From Granulicatella adiacens ATCC 49175 (GTDB lineage: Bacteria > Bacillota > Bacilli > Lactobacillales > Aerococcaceae): DNA of 64,000 nt. The DNA is taken from contig NZ_CP102283.1 in NCBI RefSeq assembly GCF_025150565.1, positions 248,001 through 312,000 of the forward strand, read 5' to 3'. The stretch's first letter is position 1; each line of letters starts with the position of its first letter. A model generated the notes under the pieces. The model had not been told where the DNA came from and ran no database searches. It was given only the letters and a program-made list of their open reading frames with translations. Below are positions 61,519 to 64,000 of this stretch, one piece after another. A program made the translations under genes and the position numbers.

Positions 61519-61565
61519 AGCTCTTAGATACCTTCGATTCAGTGTGTCTAAGAGTTTGTTTTTTT
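61519..61565 (+). terminator. Rho-independent terminator
   Basis: CTCTTAGA (61521-61528) and TCTAAGAG (61547-61554) pair, then a T run. TCATGCAAGCT occurs here and again at about 61594, a short direct repeat. Confidence 0.7.
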
Positions 61566-61667
61566 GAGAAAAAATGAAACAGTTAAAATACAGTCATGCA
61601 AGCTATTAAGAAAAAGTAAAAATCTATATTTTTTACCCAAATTTCATATGAAAGTATATACCAGTAT

Positions 61668-61675
61668 GCTATAAT
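61668..61675 (+). promoter_or_regulatory. Extended -10 of the dlt operon
   Basis: TGCTATAAT with TATAAT at 61670-61675. No convincing -35 is seen. The leader to 61748 has no DltX-like frame. Confidence 0.55.
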
Positions 61676-61748
61676 CCTTTTTGTAATGAAAACAAGGGCA
61701 ATTGTTTTTCAGAAAGAGAATTTGAAAAGGTGTTCAAGGGAGAAAAAG

Positions 61749-63227
61749 ATGGCACGTTTATTAGAACAATTAGAAAAAAATACACAACTAGATAAAGTGA
61801 TTTATAAGCACGACTTAATGCAGGAAGAAGAACTAACAGCTAAACAAGTATGGGAGTACTCTGATAAGTTGGCGTTTTATTTAAATGAAACTTATAAAGA
61901 GGATAAATCTCCGATTGTGGTTTATGGCCATAAGCATCCATTTATGCTTGTGTACTTCTTAGCTTGTGTTAAATCCGGAAGAGCGTTCTGCCCCGTGGAT
62001 GTCAACACTCCAATCGATCGCGTAAGAGATATTGCTGCAACAGTAAAGAGCCCAATCGTTTTGGTGAGTGAGGCAATTGAACTAGATACGCCAATAATGA
62101 CAGTAGATGAGGCTAAAAAAATCATTACCAAAACTAAAGAACGTGTTTCTAAGGAACATTATGTGAAGGATGAAGATATTTTTTATATTATTTTCACTTC
62201 CGGAAGTACAGGGAAGCCTAAAGGTGTCTCTATTACATATGCAAACTTAAACCACTTCTTAGATTGGTATACAGCTTATTATGATGGAAAAGGACCTCAA
62301 GTCTTCTTAGGGCATCCACCATTTTCTTTTGATTTGTCAGTGATGTCTTTATGGCCAGCATTGTATATGCACATTCCGCTGATTCAGATCGATAAAGAGC
62401 ATTTACAAGATTTTAAAGTATTGTTCAAAACTTTAGAAGAATCAAAAGCGACTGTTTGGATTTCGACGCCATCTTTTGCAGAAATGTGTTTGGCGGATCC
62501 AAGTTTTAATGGAGACTTGCTCCCTGAACTGGAACAATTTGTTTTCTGTGGAGAAAAATTATTTAGTTCTACCGTAGAAAAATTAATGGAACGATTCCCG
62601 AAAGCAGAAGTCGTAAATACTTATGGACCGACAGAATCTACTGTAATGGTCACATGGATGCCACTTACAAAAGAATTAGTGGAACGTTATCCTGATAACT
62701 TGCCAGTAGGAGTTGTTAAACCAGGAACGACGGTTTTGATTGATGGGGAAAATAGCGGAGAGATTATTATCTATGGCAATACAGTTGCGAAAGGATATTA
62801 TGAAAATCCTGAAATGAATCAGAAGCATTTCTTTGAGGTGGATGGTGAGCGTGCTTATCGAACAGGAGATGTGGGGCATTTCGAAGGAGAGTTATTATTC
62901 TGCGAAGGACGGATTGATTTCCAAATCAAATTGCATGGACACAGGATTGAATTAGAAGATATTGATAATAATTTATTGAAAAATCCAAAAATTCGTCAAG
63001 CGGCTACCGTGCCTTCTTTTGCAGATGGTAAAGTGAAGTCTATTACGTCGTTTGTAGTCTATAACGAACCGATTGAAAAACGTTTTGAAACGGTTAAATT
63101 AGTCAAAAAAGAATTAGCACAACATGTGCCGGAATATATGATTCCTAAGAAAGTCGTTTTCTTAGATGAAATGCCGTTAAACAATAACGGGAAGATTGAT
63201 AAAAAACAATTAAAGGAGCTTGTGTAG
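61749..63227 (+). CDS. dltA: D-alanine--D-alanyl carrier protein ligase
   Basis: This enzyme activates D-alanine with ATP and loads it on DltC for teichoic acid D-alanylation. Adenylation motifs: IIFTSGSTGKPKGVSITYAN (P-loop, about 145), NTYGPTESTVMV, YRTGDVGHFEGELLFCEGRIDFQIKLHGHRIE and NNNGKIDKKQL. The ATG at 61749 follows AAGGGAG. A longer frame to 61686 adds 21 basic residues with no ribosome site. Confidence 0.95.
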   Translation: MARLLEQLEKNTQLDKVIYKHDLMQEEELTAKQVWEYSDKLAFYLNETYKEDKSPIVVYGHKHPFMLVYFLACVKSGRAFCPVDVNTPIDRVRDIAATVKSPIVLVSEAIELDTPIMTVDEAKKIITKTKERVSKEHYVKDEDIFYIIFTSGSTGKPKGVSITYANLNHFLDWYTAYYDGKGPQVFLGHPPFSFDLSVMSLWPALYMHIPLIQIDKEHLQDFKVLFKTLEESKATVWISTPSFAEMCLADPSFNGDLLPELEQFVFCGEKLFSSTVEKLMERFPKAEVVNTYGPTESTVMVTWMPLTKELVERYPDNLPVGVVKPGTTVLIDGENSGEIIIYGNTVAKGYYENPEMNQKHFFEVDGERAYRTGDVGHFEGELLFCEGRIDFQIKLHGHRIELEDIDNNLLKNPKIRQAATVPSFADGKVKSITSFVVYNEPIEKRFETVKLVKKELAQHVPEYMIPKKVVFLDEMPLNNNGKIDKKQLKELV

Positions 63228-63230
63228 TCG

Positions 63231-64000
63231 ATGCATTATTTTGAAGGCCTATCCTTCTTTATGACACTGGGATTCATTCTTATAATAGCGTTCATAATGA
63301 ATGTCTTTCAAAAATCTACTTACTATCTATCGTTAGTATTTTCTACGTTGATGGTTTATTTCGTTTTCGCAGAAAATCCTATGCATCTTGGCTCTATCAT
63401 AGGTTATGTTTTAGTAGGTTATATACTGATGCATCTGAGTGTGAAGTTCAAAGAGCATAAGAAAACAATGATTCTTATGATTTTTCTTGCAGGACTACCG
63501 CTTGTTTTAGTTAAAGTTCTCGCTGTATTTAAGATTTCGGGACTTGGATTTTTAGGTATTTCCTACATGACTTTTAAATTAATCCAAATCATTATTGAAA
63601 TTTATGATGGGTTAATCGAAAAACCAATGGGGCCGCTAGATTACGTGCACTTCCTATTGTTCTTCCCTGCGCTAAGTTCAGGACCGATTGATCGCAGTCG
63701 CAGATTCTTAGAAGATTGGAAAAAGCAACGAACAAAGGATGAGTATTTAGAATTAGCGGGAACAGGCATTTTTAGACTGGTTCTTGGACTATTTTATAAG
63801 CTTGTAATTTCTGGAATGGTGTTTCAACAAATGACATCCATTCGATATAAAGACTTTTCTTTCTTCGTTATTTATATGTATTTATACACCGCATATTTAT
63901 TCTTTGATTTTGCAGGGTATAGTCTGATGGCAGTAGGAGCAAGTAATATTCTTGGAATTGAAACACCAATGAATTTTAACATTCCGTTTATTAGTGTGGA
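63231..64000 (+). CDS. dltB: D-alanyl transfer protein DltB (MBOAT), 3' part outside window
   Basis: The frame is open to the right edge (256 codons seen). Hydrophobic helices and the MBOAT-type segments LGFLGISYMTFKLIQIIIEIYDG, FPALSSGPIDRSRRF and YTAYLFFDFAGYSLMAVGASNILG identify DltB. This membrane channel-like enzyme receives D-alanine from DltC. The start lies three bases after the dltA stop, with AAAGGAG inside the dltA end. Confidence 0.93.
   Translation, partial: MHYFEGLSFFMTLGFILIIAFIMNVFQKSTYYLSLVFSTLMVYFVFAENPMHLGSIIGYVLVGYILMHLSVKFKEHKKTMILMIFLAGLPLVLVKVLAVFKISGLGFLGISYMTFKLIQIIIEIYDGLIEKPMGPLDYVHFLLFFPALSSGPIDRSRRFLEDWKKQRTKDEYLELAGTGIFRLVLGLFYKLVISGMVFQQMTSIRYKDFSFFVIYMYLYTAYLFFDFAGYSLMAVGASNILGIETPMNFNIPFISV

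Overview
The window is low-GC Gram-positive DNA from a lactic acid bacterium (Lactobacillales). The evidence is a malolactic enzyme with MleR-type regulator and permease, a dlt operon, LPXTG proteins with YSIRK-type signals, cre-like CcpA sites, a methionine T-box, NiaR/NiaX and a class II GalT. Many exported proteins carry long Thr/Ala/Pro linkers and the content fits an oral or host-associated coccus such as Granulicatella or a relative in Carnobacteriaceae. The genus is an inference and was not tested. No rRNA, tRNA, insertion sequence, prophage or CRISPR array was found.

Layout. 0-1.8 kb (minus): partial phosphodiester glycosidase and a GT2-GtrA glycosyltransferase. 2.0-4.0 kb: membrane-tethered MerR regulator, YhfC-type intramembrane protease and a small membrane protein. 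4.0-16.6 kb: a two-operon carbohydrate island. Operon 1 encodes a wall-anchored beta-helix protein, a PP2C-type phosphatase, GalT and GalE. Operon 2 encodes a 2H phosphoesterase, an AfuABC/Fbp-type ABC importer and MgtC. Both promoters have a cre-like site on the -35 and the same perfect palindrome (TGACACCGGTGTCA) just downstream of the start point, and a LacI-family regulator closes the island. No galactokinase is present.

16.8-30.6 kb: MntH, exported C39-like and DUF4300-type lipoproteins, a TetR-CPBP-MFS operon with two near-identical operators, assorted enzymes (GNATs, S66 peptidase, Tag, rhodanese, Nudix) and three paralogous lipoproteins. 30.7-37.2 kb: a 1720-residue GH84 surface glycosidase and an EndA-like lipoprotein nuclease. 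37.2-43.4 kb: NiaR/NiaX, a Fic protein, a probable small RNA and the malolactic locus.

43.5-54.4 kb: core genes (glmU, prs, dusB, lysS), a run of seven small membrane proteins produced by duplication, lrgAB behind a leader terminator and two anchored proteins. 54.4-60.3 kb: a TehB-like methyltransferase, then a T-box-controlled metNIQ/M20 amidohydrolase cluster. It is interrupted by five copies of a roughly 123-nt hairpin element whose helices are kept by compensatory changes. 60.4-64.0 kb: a Thr-rich LPXTG protein and the start of dltAB.

Two points stand out. The first is the 4-16.6 kb island, which reads as a system for taking up a phosphorylated sugar or sugar phosphodiester and feeding it into the Leloir pathway without a kinase. 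The second is the covarying RNA repeat in the methionine transporter cluster.
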